Shown in pieces: positions 34,508 to 43,635 of a stretch of DNA of 64,000 nt. The DNA is from Nitrosarchaeum sp. GTDB lineage: Archaea > Thermoproteota > Nitrososphaeria > Nitrososphaerales > Nitrosopumilaceae. The notes beneath the pieces were generated by a model that was given only the letters and a program-made list of their open reading frames with translations, made no database searches and was not told the origin of the DNA. The DNA lies in contig JAIOOR010000013.1 in assembly GCA_021414365.1 (NCBI GenBank), forward strand, positions 124,001 through 188,000, written 5' to 3'. The first letter of the stretch is position 1; every line of letters begins with the position of its first letter. Made by a program: the position numbers and the translations under genes.

Positions 34508-35560
34508 ATGAAATCAGCTAGGATTACTGGTCCTAACGAACCGATAAAAATTGTAGAAATGGAGACTCCACATCCTAAAGGTAATCAGGTTTTAGTTAAA
34601 GTCAAAGCAGTAGGTGTTTGTCATAGTGATTTGCATCTTTGGGAGGGTGGATATGATTTAGGTGACGGCAAATTCATGAAAGTCACTGACAGAGGAGTCA
34701 AATACCCTGTTACTCCTGGACATGAAATTGTAGGTACTATTGCAGAATTGGGAGATAGTGTTAAAGGTGTTTTAAAAGGTGATCAAGTTTTAGTTTATCC
34801 TTGGATAGGATGCGGTGAATGTCCTGCTTGTAAAGTTGGAAATGAAAACTTATGTGATACCCCAAAATCTCTCGGTGTTTTCCAAGACGGTGGTTATTCT
34901 GAATATTCTCTTGTTCCACATTTCAAATATTTAGCAAAATTAGATGGTGTTGATCCAGAATCTGCTACTTCATTAGCTTGCTCTGGACTCACAGCTTATT
35001 CTGCAATCAAAAAATCAAATCAAAACTCTCCAGAATTTCTTGTTATAATTGGTGCAGGTGGTCTTGGTTTGATGGGTGTACAAATTGCAAAATCTATTAC
35101 CAAATCTAAAATAATCTGTGTTGATCTTGATGATCAAAAATTGGAAATAGCAAAAGAAATGGGTGCTGACTATGTAATGAATTCAAAAGATCCTGAAACA
35201 ACTCAGAAAATTATTTCAGTTTGTAATGGTAAAGGAGCAGACAGCGTTGTTGATTTTGTTAATGCACCACCCACTGCAAAAATGGGATTAGCTGTTTTAA
35301 GAAAAAGAGGAAATCTTGTCTTGGTTGGTTTGTTCGGAGGTTCTATGGAGTTATCTTTGGTAACAATTCCTCTCAAATCTATTGTTATTCAAGGTGCATA
35401 CACTGGAAATTATCATGATATGGTGGAATTGTTGGATCTTGCTAGAAAAGGTACAATCAATCCAATGATTTCAAAAAGATACTCTCTTGATGGCGCAAAT
35501 TCTGCCTTGGAGGATCTTAAAGCACGAAAAATTGTTGGCCGTGCTGTAATTAACCCATAG
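34508..35560 (+). CDS. Zinc-dependent alcohol dehydrogenase
   Basis: 350 residues of the medium-chain family, close in pattern to Sulfolobus ADH. Catalytic zinc: Cys in VGVCHSDLHLWEGG and the GHE motif TPGHEIVG; structural zinc: CGECPACKVGNENLC. NAD(P) fold: IIGAGGLGLMGVQIAK. A TATA-like TTATATTG (about 34479-34486) makes ATG 34508 the leaderless start; an upstream TTG is unlikely. It could reduce a semialdehyde of the 3-hydroxypropionate/4-hydroxybutyrate cycle, but the substrate cannot be read from sequence. Confidence 0.88.
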   Translation: MKSARITGPNEPIKIVEMETPHPKGNQVLVKVKAVGVCHSDLHLWEGGYDLGDGKFMKVTDRGVKYPVTPGHEIVGTIAELGDSVKGVLKGDQVLVYPWIGCGECPACKVGNENLCDTPKSLGVFQDGGYSEYSLVPHFKYLAKLDGVDPESATSLACSGLTAYSAIKKSNQNSPEFLVIIGAGGLGLMGVQIAKSITKSKIICVDLDDQKLEIAKEMGADYVMNSKDPETTQKIISVCNGKGADSVVDFVNAPPTAKMGLAVLRKRGNLVLVGLFGGSMELSLVTIPLKSIVIQGAYTGNYHDMVELLDLARKGTINPMISKRYSLDGANSALEDLKARKIVGRAVINP

Positions 35561-35612
35561 TTGCAAATTTCAACTACAAAATGTTATAAAATAAAAAATT
35601 GTACTATCTATA

Positions 35613-36362
35613 TTGGATTTAAAGACTAGTTGCGAGGTAGCACTTACACATCTGAAAAACAAACAATTCATCACCGCTCATAACTTGTTTCTTAATCAAG
35701 CAGAATCTGTAAAAAAAACTGATCAACTAAAATCTTCTCTTTTGTACATGCTTGCATCTGAATGCAAATCTAGACAAGGGAAAGAATCTAAAGATGAAAT
35801 TGCACAAGCTGCTGAACTTTTTTTAGACTATTCTAAAAGTAAAAACTCAAAAAATATTCGTGGGGCATTACTTTGTGCATCGAAATGTTTTTTGAATCTT
35901 GGTGAATTTGATAAAGCAAAAACTTCCTATCAAAAAGCAAAAACAATCTTCTCTTCTACTGTTGAAAATTATAGACCCATAGTTATCATAGATGACAGCA
36001 AAGCTATAGCAATGAAACTCCAATCATTTGTAGAAAAATTAGGATATCGTGAAATCTTTATTTTTGCAAATGGTAAAACTGGTCTTACGGGATGTGAAGA
36101 ATTATTTTCTGAGAATAAACAGCCTATTGTATTTTTAGACATGGATCTTCCAGATTTTGATGGCGACGTGATTTCCACAAAATTATTAAACAAAAAAACA
36201 GATTTACAAATTATTATTATTACCGCAGATGAAAAAACTACAAGACGAGTAAATAAGACGATTAGTTCTGGAGTTATTGCGTTTATTCAAAAACCATTCA
36301 CCCTTGATGAAATAAAAAAGGCAGTTGATATTGCCGAATCTGAATATTCTTTATTACAATAA
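35613..36362 (+). CDS. Response regulator with N-terminal helical repeat domain
   Basis: 249 residues. Residues 1-110 are TPR-like helices (ALLCASKCFLNLGEFDKAKTSYQKAK); residues 125-247 are a receiver domain with the acidic pair in VIIDDSK, the phospho-Asp in FLDMDLPDFDG, Thr in IIITADE and Lys in IQKPF. No DNA-binding domain, so output is probably by protein contact. TTG start, leaderless from the TATA-like TTATAAAAT at 35583-35591. Its end overlaps the convergent Lrp gene by nine bases. Confidence 0.8.
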   Translation: MDLKTSCEVALTHLKNKQFITAHNLFLNQAESVKKTDQLKSSLLYMLASECKSRQGKESKDEIAQAAELFLDYSKSKNSKNIRGALLCASKCFLNLGEFDKAKTSYQKAKTIFSSTVENYRPIVIIDDSKAIAMKLQSFVEKLGYREIFIFANGKTGLTGCEELFSENKQPIVFLDMDLPDFDGDVISTKLLNKKTDLQIIIITADEKTTRRVNKTISSGVIAFIQKPFTLDEIKKAVDIAESEYSLLQ

Positions 36363-36854
36363 TAATAACGACATATTCAAAATATTTACATTTTTGATAT
36401 CTATCTCATTAATTCTATAATCTGTTAACTCATCTGAAAATTTCTCTACTATTTTTTGCGCCGTGTTTGTTTTTGCTGAATCTATTTGAATAATTATGAG
36501 CATATTCCACTCTCCTTCTATATTTGAAATGAGTAGATAATTATCTAATTTTAGTACAAATTCTTTAATTGAGTTTTTTACCATCTCCAATGATTTTGAT
36601 GGTTTTATTTTCATCAGTATTGCTTGATATTCATTAATTCCTGAAACATCTGTCAGGACAGCTTTGTATCCTTTGATGATTCCGCTTTTTTCGAGCCTTT
36701 CTATTCTTTTTCTAATCGTTCTATCTGATACGTCATGACCTGACTTTTTTAGTTCAGATGCAATCTCTTTTGATGGAGTTCTTGCATTATTGTTAAGAAT
36801 TTCTATAATTTTTTGATCAACTTTGTCCAAATTTGACCATGCATCTTCACTCAT
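36354..36854 (-). CDS. Lrp/AsnC-family transcription regulator
   Basis: 166 residues: N-terminal winged HTH (LDKVDQKIIEILNNNARTPS... SDRTIRKRIERLEKSGII) and C-terminal RAM domain (about 75-150). These sense amino acids or other small molecules and act as repressors or activators. No neighbouring amino-acid gene suggests the effector. Confidence 0.88.
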   Translation of the reverse strand: MSEDAWSNLDKVDQKIIEILNNNARTPSKEIASELKKSGHDVSDRTIRKRIERLEKSGIIKGYKAVLTDVSGINEYQAILMKIKPSKSLEMVKNSIKEFVLKLDNYLLISNIEGEWNMLIIIQIDSAKTNTAQKIVEKFSDELTDYRINEIDIKNVNILNMSLLLL

Positions 36855-36915
36855 AGCATGACTAAGTTTTACATGCTTTTGAATTTTTGCCTAAAACGTG
36901 TGTACAAAAGTATGA

Positions 36916-37479
36916 TTAATTATCCTCTAAAACCCAACCTGTTTCTATTTGGTCTTTGTCTGATTCTTCTCCTATGCCGGTAGCATATCTCCATATGAAA
37001 GTGGCATTTGTAGTCATCTTTGTTTTTATTTTTAGAAGTGATTCTATCTCAGAGTTTAAATTTTGCTCAGCAGATCCATGCTCTTTACAAAACTTGCATT
37101 TCTGATCTAGTGTAATCGGTCTTGATTCTATTAATGGATAAGTCATACACGCTAAAGGTCGTTTATCATATATCATACAAGGAAATCCACCATGGGGAGA
37201 TCTTGATGTGGTCTTTGTATCTAAAAAGGGACATGTGTTGCCATTTTTTTCCATCCCCATTAGTTGGTATGCTAATATTTTTGTCGGGTTGGACTTTTCT
37301 TCTGATATGCCAATTCTTGGTAAAATTGTTATTTTTAATCCATTTATTTTTGCCAGTTTTTCTATCCTTTCTTTTTCTTCAGGTAGTAGTAAAACTCCAA
37401 TCTTTCCAAATTTTTTAGATGGGTAATACTCTCTTTCAATACAACACTGCGAACAATCTGGCACACACTTAAACTCCAC
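36916..37479 (-). CDS. YkgJ-family Cys-cluster (CxxCxxCC-like) protein
   Basis: 187 residues. Cysteines occur as CVPDCSQCC (5-13), TCPFLD, PCMIYDKRPLACMTYP and CKFC, the pattern of the zinc/iron-chelating YkgJ family. The family may bind a metal cluster. No cofactor or partner is evident from the neighbours; aIF1A is divergent. Confidence 0.8.
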   Translation of the reverse strand: MEFKCVPDCSQCCIEREYYPSKKFGKIGVLLLPEEKERIEKLAKINGLKITILPRIGISEEKSNPTKILAYQLMGMEKNGNTCPFLDTKTTSRSPHGGFPCMIYDKRPLACMTYPLIESRPITLDQKCKFCKEHGSAEQNLNSEIESLLKIKTKMTTNATFIWRYATGIGEESDKDQIETGWVLEDN

Positions 37480-37562
37480 AAATTGTTTTTATCATCTATA
37501 AATAAAATTCATTGGAAGCATATTTTTTTGAAAATTTTTATATTTTTATTTCAATAATCCCC

Positions 37563-37584
37563 ACAGTTATATGCTCATAACTGT
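37563..37584. promoter_or_regulatory. 22-bp palindrome in the aIF1A promoter
   Basis: ACAGTTAT-ATGCTC-ATAACTGT, a perfect 8-6-8 inverted repeat, overlaps the TATA-like TTATATGC of aIF1A and ends 11 bp before its ATG at 37595. Confidence 0.5.
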
Positions 37585-37594
37585 ATTGAATGAT

Positions 37595-37906
37595 ATGGGC
37601 AAGCGTCAAGTTAAAAATGAAAGCGATTTAAAAGAAATACATTTGCCAGAAGGAGTAGAACTTTTTGGTAGGGTCCTTAAAATGCTTGGTGGCGAAAACG
37701 TCATGGTAAAATGTACTGATGGCATTACTCGAAGAGGTAGAATTAGAGGAAAACTAAAGCGTAGAGTGTGGATTCGTGATAATGATATAGTGATAATTGC
37801 ACCATGGGATTTTAAAGAAAATGAACGAGGTGATATTATTTGGAGATTCACTTTGCCTCAAGTAGAGTGGTTAAAAGACAATAATCACATTCCAAAAGAT
37901 TTCTAA
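37595..37906 (+). CDS. eif1A: Translation initiation factor aIF1A
   Basis: 103 residues; OB-fold factor that binds the 30S A site. VELFGRVLKMLGGENVMVKC, GRIRGKLKRRVWIRDNDIVI and WRFTLPQVEWLK are typical. The frame opens at ATG 37571, but ATG 37595 (MGKRQVKNES) is the family N-terminus and is the right distance from the TATA-like box at about 37566-37572. Confidence 0.93.
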   Translation: MGKRQVKNESDLKEIHLPEGVELFGRVLKMLGGENVMVKCTDGITRRGRIRGKLKRRVWIRDNDIVIIAPWDFKENERGDIIWRFTLPQVEWLKDNNHIPKDF

Positions 37907-38011
37907 GTTTATTTAATTAATATCGCGTATTTTGTTTACGTCTGATTATCTTGTATCTGAACTATTTTGATAACTTATCTTAATATACGGAATAATTCTT
38001 ATAATTATTAA

Positions 38012-38203
38012 ATGGAACAAGGCACAGTAAAGTGGTTCAACCGCACAAAAGGCTTTGGTTTTATCGAAAGAGAATCTGGTGACGATCTATTCGTTCACAA
38101 ATCAGATGTTGATGGATTCATCAATGAAGGCGATAAAGTCGAGTTTGAAGTCGGTCAAGGTCAAAAAGGACCAGCTGCTCAAAAAGTCAAAAAAACAGCA
38201 TAG
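38012..38203 (+). CDS. Cold-shock domain protein
   Basis: 63 residues, one cold-shock OB fold with RNP1 KGFGFIER (13-20) and RNP2 DLFVHKSD (27-34). Binds single-stranded RNA or DNA; in bacteria these act as RNA chaperones. Cold-shock proteins are found in some mesophilic archaea, including thaumarchaea. Confidence 0.93.
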   Translation: MEQGTVKWFNRTKGFGFIERESGDDLFVHKSDVDGFINEGDKVEFEVGQGQKGPAAQKVKKTA

Positions 38204-38298
38204 ACAATAGATCTTTTTATTAATTTAAGAGTTCATCATTGTTTTCTTAAATTATCTATTATTTTTATTATTTTTAATTATTTTAGAAAAAGTTGTGG

Positions 38299-38422
38299 TC
38301 CCAAGCGACGGAGTTGAACCATCGACAACCCGGTTTCTGTATGCCTGATATGCTGTTATTTGGTCAGCCATCTTAAGCCAACAACTACAGCCGGGAGCTC
38401 TACCAGGCTGAGCTAGCTTGGG
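38299..38422 (-). tRNA. tRNA-Tyr (GTA) with a 50-nt intron
   Basis: Read on the minus strand. Acceptor CCCAAGC (38422-38416) pairs with GCTTGGG, discriminator A at 38299; C1-G72 is the archaeal tRNA-Tyr identity pair. D arm GCTC/GAGC. Anticodon stem CCCGG/CCGGG encloses CTGTAG-A, anticodon GTA at 38388-38386. The intron spans 38384-38335 at the 37/38 site. T arm GATGG-TTCAACT-CCGTC. The bases after the discriminator are CCA (38298-38296), so CCA appears encoded. Confidence 0.93.
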
Positions 38423-38462
38423 ACAAAAAAACGAAGCGTTCTAGTATTAAAAAACTATCGAA

Positions 38463-38489
38463 GACGATAATTTAGCACAAGATCGTCTT
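38463..38489. promoter_or_regulatory. Short inverted repeat between tRNA-Tyr and the next gene
   Basis: AGACGAT and ATCGTCT form a 7-bp inverted repeat with a 13-base loop. It lies 40 bp upstream of tRNA-Tyr (minus) and 40 bp upstream of the gene at 38533 (plus), so it may be an operator or hairpin. Weak evidence. Confidence 0.25.
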
Positions 38490-38532
38490 ATTTTCTATAC
38501 GCATAAATACCAAGTTTCAAGGAAATTATTGA

Positions 38533-39144
38533 GTGTTAAAGCAAGAATTATCTTATTTTGGTTATGTTTGTGCCCCATATCTACACAATCATGAATCTGT
38601 TCAATTAAAAGACTCTTGGATGGCTTCAGAAAACATTGAATCACTATATTTTGTAACTGGAACATTTTCTAATGAAAGCAAGTCCTATTTTTCTGATTCA
38701 TCTAATCATTATATTTTAGGAAAATTCAAAGACAGCAAATACATCAATGACGAACTAACCAAATACAATCAAAAAAAAATATCTTTTGTTTTCAATGTTG
38801 GGGATGAATTATTTCAAAGAGAAGTACATGGAGAAACAAATTTCATTACTGTTTATTATTTAGAATATGGAGAATCTCAAGAAGATTTACAACAGGTTGC
38901 AGACATTTTGTTGAAACGAGAAAAAATTGCTATTGGTGGATTGGGTAATATGACTACATTTTGTACAGTACCTTCAAAATTTACTTTTCCATACTCTGAA
39001 AATATTGTGATAATTGAGGTGGCTAGTGAAAAGGGTCACCAAAGTGTAAAGAAATACTGTGATCAAACTAAACGTGATGTGAATCGAAAAGGATTGACAA
39101 TGACTAATTTAGTGAGTCTTTCTATTCTTGAAAAACTAAAGTAG
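38533..39144 (+). CDS. Hypothetical protein
   Basis: 203 residues; family not recognised. No signal or membrane helix, mixed alpha/beta, two well separated cysteines (VCAP, TTFCTVP). The GTG start is consistent with a TATA-like CATAAATA about 30 bp upstream (38502-38509). It precedes aIF5A by 34 bases. Confidence 0.55.
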   Translation: MLKQELSYFGYVCAPYLHNHESVQLKDSWMASENIESLYFVTGTFSNESKSYFSDSSNHYILGKFKDSKYINDELTKYNQKKISFVFNVGDELFQREVHGETNFITVYYLEYGESQEDLQQVADILLKREKIAIGGLGNMTTFCTVPSKFTFPYSENIVIIEVASEKGHQSVKKYCDQTKRDVNRKGLTMTNLVSLSILEKLK

Positions 39145-39178
39145 AAAAGTTAAATATTCGACTAAAACCTGCTTCTTC

Positions 39179-39589
39179 ATGAGTAAACCCGCAGATCTTG
39201 GTTCATTAAAAATTGGTTCTTACATTCTATTACCCGTATCTGATCAACCCGATGGCGAGCCATGTAGAATTGTAGAGTATGATACATCAAAACCTGGAAA
39301 ACACGGTGCAGCAAAAGCAAGGATTGTAGGAGTCGGCGTATTTGATGGCCAAAAAAGACCTCACGTAGGACCTGTAAGTATGCAAGTACACATTCCACTA
39401 ATTGACAAGAGAACTGGTCAGGTTATCTCTATTATTGGTGATACTATCCAAATTATGGATTCAGAAACTTTTGAAACTATCGATGTCACTTTAATCGATG
39501 AAGAAATTAATGGTACTGTAGCAAATGGCCAAAATGTTGAATATTGGAATGTTATGGGCCGAATTAAAATAATGCGTATTAAAAGCTAA
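39179..39589 (+). CDS. eif5A: Translation factor aIF5A
   Basis: 136 residues; helps the ribosome through difficult peptide bonds. The hypusine loop KPGKHGAAKARI (about 38-49) carries the lysine for hypusine modification; IPLIDKRTGQVISIIGD and the C-terminal OB fold follow. ATG start. Confidence 0.95.
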   Translation: MSKPADLGSLKIGSYILLPVSDQPDGEPCRIVEYDTSKPGKHGAAKARIVGVGVFDGQKRPHVGPVSMQVHIPLIDKRTGQVISIIGDTIQIMDSETFETIDVTLIDEEINGTVANGQNVEYWNVMGRIKIMRIKS

Positions 39590-39598
39590 ATCCGATTA

Positions 39599-40441
39599 TT
39601 AGCCTGAGAATTCTATTCTATCTGATTGTAATGCCATGCAAACATCCCATGGTGTAACCACATGATTTTGGAAAATGATGTAAGGATGTACCATTCCATA
39701 CATAATTTTAGAAATCTCTACTAAATTCACATCTTTTGAAATATTTTTAGCCTCTTCTAGATTAAATGATTCTGCAACTCTTTGTTCTAAAAATTTTACA
39801 TTTCTTAAAAAATCAAACTTCTGTGCTATCATTTGAATAATCAAACGATCACTGATGAACAAATTTGTATTTCTTAATACTATTTTTCGAGTATTGTTTT
39901 GAAGCATTAGGTTAATGATGTCTCTGATTGTATCATTGCGATTAAATGTGATGATTTCTTTTTTAGGTAATTCTGAAATTGTCAAATCTGTTACACAGTT
40001 AGCACCAATTTCAAGTAATTTTCTTCCAGATATTGCAGAATATCCTCCTAGATTATTTGGAATTATGGAAAATGCTCTTCTGGTTTGCTTCCATTTTTCA
40101 AGTAGTTCTGATAGTTTGGTTTTTTCAGAGAGAATTATGATATTTTTATCTGTCACTTGCTCTACCGTGATTTTATCAAAAAAATCCGATGTTGGATTTT
40201 CAAAAATATTTATAATTACTTCTTTTCCTCCGATCACTCCTATTGGTTTTTCATCTTCTTCAGTTACAACAAGAGAATCTGTAAATGATTCCAAATAATG
40301 CATTAACATACATGTGGCTGTCCACATTTTGTTTTCTTTTCTGATACTTACAGCAGGTGTCGTTCTCAAAGAAAGAGGTAATAATTCAATTAGAGTTTGA
40401 TTGTAAATTGGCAATACCTCACCAGTATTAAAAAGGTACAA
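39599..40441 (-). CDS. CBS-domain protein
   Basis: 280 residues with CBS-type beta-alpha repeats: TPAVSIRKENKMWTATCMLM and DSLVVTEEDEKPIGVIGGKE in the first pair, then ITFNRNDTIRDIINLMLQNN and a further half. CBS domains bind adenine nucleotides or SAM and regulate partner enzymes or channels. There is no fused enzyme domain and no signal, so it is a stand-alone sensor. Confidence 0.7.
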   Translation of the reverse strand: MYLFNTGEVLPIYNQTLIELLPLSLRTTPAVSIRKENKMWTATCMLMHYLESFTDSLVVTEEDEKPIGVIGGKEVIINIFENPTSDFFDKITVEQVTDKNIIILSEKTKLSELLEKWKQTRRAFSIIPNNLGGYSAISGRKLLEIGANCVTDLTISELPKKEIITFNRNDTIRDIINLMLQNNTRKIVLRNTNLFISDRLIIQMIAQKFDFLRNVKFLEQRVAESFNLEEAKNISKDVNLVEISKIMYGMVHPYIIFQNHVVTPWDVCMALQSDRIEFSG

Positions 40442-40519
40442 AAGTTTATCTGAAAACGATTATCTATTTTTGAATTACTATCTCTGAATAGACTATATTT
40501 TCTCATGAATGCTCAGTAG

Positions 40520-40756
40520 TCAAAGTCTTACTTTGACGTGCATTCCTTTTCCATGTTGACAAAGATCTCGATTGATTTCTAAAATAATCCATTTTTTACC
40601 ACAAAGTGTTATTTCTGAAGATTCATTTTCCAATTCATCGTGTAATTGGGCTGGTAGATCCGTGAAATTCTTGAACTTTTCAATGGTTCTCTCTTTTTCA
40701 TTATCCCAAGTGGTAAATTCGATAACCGTGGCTAAATAGAAGCTCTCATGTGTCAA
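40520..40756 (-). CDS. Hypothetical protein
   Basis: 78 residues, alpha/beta, not recognised (FYLATVIEFTTWDNEKERT, ITLCGKKWIILEINRDLC). Codon use is like that of the neighbours. No partner suggests a role. Confidence 0.45.
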   Translation of the reverse strand: MTHESFYLATVIEFTTWDNEKERTIEKFKNFTDLPAQLHDELENESSEITLCGKKWIILEINRDLCQHGKGMHVKVRL

Positions 40757-40910
40757 TTTACTCTAAAATATATCTTGAATTTTATATATTTGAGTGCCTA
40801 CTATTTCATCACACAATTAAAAGTATTTCATGTCTCTACCATTTCATAAATCTGTGATTCTAAGAACTATTTCTATGCGTACTAAAATAAAAACAGAAAA
40901 AATGTTTTGA

Positions 40911-41099
40911 CTAGTCTAGTTTTGCTTTGATTTTTTTGATTTGTCTCATTTCTTCATTGAGATGACTTTTGAGGAGTCTCTCATGTTCTTTTTTATGAGT
41001 ACTGTATGCTTTGTTTAAGCTTTGTCTTGTTTTTGCTTTTTTTAGTGCATCTGCGAATTTTTTATGTATTGAATTCACTTGAGCAGTGTAATTTACCAT
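40911..41099 (-). CDS. Small helical hypothetical protein
   Basis: 62 residues, one long charged helix with heptad-like spacing (VNSIHKKFADALKKAKTRQS, EMRQIKKIKAKLD). No domain recognised. Could be a small coiled-coil or nucleic-acid-associated protein. Confidence 0.45.
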   Translation of the reverse strand: MVNYTAQVNSIHKKFADALKKAKTRQSLNKAYSTHKKEHERLLKSHLNEEMRQIKKIKAKLD

Positions 41100-41287
41100 A
41101 AATTATCTAATATGGCACAGTACATTAATGTTGGTTCTCATATTGTTTATTTCAAAATACACTTATTCTTGTAATTATTTTGTATGTTTCTAAAGCAATT
41201 TCATATATTCATTGGAATGATGGATTTAATAGAATTATTTGTATTAACTAGTAATTCTTAGACTTTCGTTTTTTGATTTAATATTAC

Positions 41288-42601
41288 TTAAATTGTCTTT
41301 TTTATTTGCTCAAAGAATCGTTCGATCATTCTAATTCCTGCAACTATTTTTGGGGCATTGATTTTTACAAACTTTTCTCTCTCTGAGAGTATTTTTGGTT
41401 TTTGATTTTGATAGTTTTCATAAACTTTGGAACCATTGTAATCTACATATGCAATTCTTGCACTATAATCCGTTCTTTCTAAAACTAGACTATCTCCACC
41501 AACTATGGCAGTATGATATGGGTGAACAATTAGTGCTTCTGATAATTTTTGTGATGTTGTAATTTTAGCAGTTTGTAGGTCCATTGCATAGTAATTAAAA
41601 TCTGCCAAAAGATAAAATGTTGCTTCAGGCTTTGTGACTTTAACACCTTCAATTTCTGATAACTTATTGTATGTGTACTCTCCCATTATCTCATGAATGT
41701 TTCTCGTAATTGTAAAATATTCATTCATTTCATCGCTAATCTCAAATCCTGAAATTGCTGCATTTTGAATTGGTGTGGAAACTGCAGTGTATTCTGTCGC
41801 AAGTATTTTTTTAAACTGCATCTGAAGATCTAATGCGTTTTGTGGAAATATGACATATCCCAATCTGTAACCTCCTGCAGCATGAGACTTTGATAATCCG
41901 TTTGTTACAAAAGTTCCTTCTGGGTAAATCTTTCCCATGCTTACAAACTTTGAAAAATCATATGTTGTTTGAGCATAGATTTCATCAGATATTATTATGA
42001 TGTTTTGTTCTCTACAAACATCTGCAATTTCTTCTAATTCTAATCTATCATATAGTAATCCTGTTGGGTTGTGAGGGTTGTTTAAAATTAATATCTTTTG
42101 TCTATCGTGCAATCTTAAGGCAAGTTTTCTAAGATCATCTGGCGAAATTTTTCTGTTTATCGCAGTTGGCAACATGTGATAATTTTTTTTCAATAATCTA
42201 ATTTGAGGAAGATATCCAAGCCAAGCAGGAGTGGGCAAAATTACTGTTCCATGCAAAATTTCAAGCAAATTAAAAATCAGCTCCTTTGTGCCAGGGCCAA
42301 CATAAATTCTCTGAGGATCAATGTCGATTTCAAAATAATGTTTGTTGTATTTTGATATCGCATTTCTTAATTCTGGTATTCCTTGAACTGATGCATATGT
42401 CCCTTTACTGGCATTACTTACTAATGCATTTTGAACAAGTTTAGGAACTGGAAATGGGGATTGACCAAATGCAAATCCGTAGAATCCAAAACCGCACTCT
42501 GGATGAGGACAATCAGAATGAAATTCTTGTAAAAATGTGTTTAATTTCAGATTCTCAGGCAATTCTATATCTTGTACTTGCTGATCAACAATGAATTCCA
42601 C
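41288..42601 (-). CDS. Class I/II aminotransferase
   Basis: PLP-dependent aminotransferase, 437 residues. GPGTKELIFNLLE near the N-terminus, NNPHNPTG (binding of substrate), SDEIYAQTTYD and the PLP lysine in TNGLSKSHAAGGYRLGY are visible. The substrate is probably aspartate or an aromatic amino acid, but cannot be fixed. GTG start, leaderless from a TATA-like AATATATTTG near 42620-42630. Confidence 0.85.
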   Translation of the reverse strand: MEFIVDQQVQDIELPENLKLNTFLQEFHSDCPHPECGFGFYGFAFGQSPFPVPKLVQNALVSNASKGTYASVQGIPELRNAISKYNKHYFEIDIDPQRIYVGPGTKELIFNLLEILHGTVILPTPAWLGYLPQIRLLKKNYHMLPTAINRKISPDDLRKLALRLHDRQKILILNNPHNPTGLLYDRLELEEIADVCREQNIIIISDEIYAQTTYDFSKFVSMGKIYPEGTFVTNGLSKSHAAGGYRLGYVIFPQNALDLQMQFKKILATEYTAVSTPIQNAAISGFEISDEMNEYFTITRNIHEIMGEYTYNKLSEIEGVKVTKPEATFYLLADFNYYAMDLQTAKITTSQKLSEALIVHPYHTAIVGGDSLVLERTDYSARIAYVDYNGSKVYENYQNQKPKILSEREKFVKINAPKIVAGIRMIERFFEQIKKTI

Positions 42602-42685
42602 ACTCTGTCCATTTTTTACTCAAATATATTGATTTTATAGATTTTATTTGATTAAATCTTAAAAAAAGAAAAAGATGCTTTGGCC

Positions 42686-43390
42686 CTAACTAAATAGTGC
42701 CGATAACTCTTTTGATACATCTACTGGATTAACTTTTGTTGGTACAACTGCATCTCCAATCGGAGTAATATCTATTTGTCCAACTAATACCAATGGAATT
42801 CTTACATTTGCTTGTTCATTAATTATTGCAGATCTGTGAAATGCAAGTGCAAATGAATCGTCTTTCCCATTTATTGGTGCAAAGTAACCATTGATTTGAA
42901 TCACTACAGAATCAAATTCACTTGTAGTTCCTTTGAGTGAAACATGATTTCCTCTAGCAAATCCTTGAAGATCAAATGTGACATTTCTGTCTCCGATATC
43001 TGCTGTTGCGGTTCCAGTTATTTTCAAACCACGTTGACCTGTTTTTCCAGCTTCTCCGGAAAGATCAAATGTTGCAGGAACTGCTTTTCCACCTATGACT
43101 GCCCATCCCGTAACTTTTCCTGAAAATGTTAATGATGGAACTACATCTGTTTCAGGACTATTCGTTTGTAGGTCATTTCGTAGGTCTCTCAAATCATTTA
43201 ACTGCGATTTGATGTTCTGTCTTTGTTCTTTGACTTGGTCACGAATTTGTTTTTGTTCTTCTTTGTAGATTTGTTTGTCTGTGGTTTCAGCATCTGTATT
43301 GATATCTGACTGTGCAAATGCTCCACTTGATGGTGCAATTGCCACTGTCATGATGATTGCCAGCGCTGAAAATAGTTTTACGTACTTCAT
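42686..43390 (-). CDS. Secreted hypothetical protein
   Basis: 234 residues. Signal peptide 1-26 (LFSALAIIMTVAIAPSSGAFA). Residues 35-75 are a charged helix (KEEQKQIRDQVKEQRQNIKS), then a beta-rich domain (SLTFSGKVTGWAVIGGKAV, FDLQGFARGNHVSLKGT). No anchor. Family not recognised. Confidence 0.65.
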   Translation of the reverse strand: MKYVKLFSALAIIMTVAIAPSSGAFAQSDINTDAETTDKQIYKEEQKQIRDQVKEQRQNIKSQLNDLRDLRNDLQTNSPETDVVPSLTFSGKVTGWAVIGGKAVPATFDLSGEAGKTGQRGLKITGTATADIGDRNVTFDLQGFARGNHVSLKGTTSEFDSVVIQINGYFAPINGKDDSFALAFHRSAIINEQANVRIPLVLVGQIDITPIGDAVVPTKVNPVDVSKELSALFS

Positions 43391-43535
43391 TGTGCTTCAG
43401 ATCACACGAATCTATTAAGTAATTTCGAAGCTTTGTTACTGATAATTTCTCTGTGCTGTTTACTAACATTATTCTGTGATTTCCATTTTTGGCAATGGTG
43501 ATTTTTATACTAATTTACGAACAAATTTTGAACCA

Positions 43536-43613
43536 ATGTCTCTATCATTAGAAAAGAAAAAAAAATTAAAGGAATTAGATGAAAAATTAAAGGACATATT
43601 TAATAAAAATTAA
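43536..43613 (+). CDS. Possible 25-residue protein
   Basis: ATG frame MSLSLEKKKKLKELDEKLKD ending at TAA 43611. A TATA-like TTTTATAC at 43503-43510 is 28 bp before the ATG, as for other leaderless genes here, which is the main support. The product would be a single charged helix. Confidence 0.35.
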   Translation: MSLSLEKKKKLKELDEKLKDIFNKN

Positions 43614-43635
43614 AAATAATTTAATTAGATATTGA

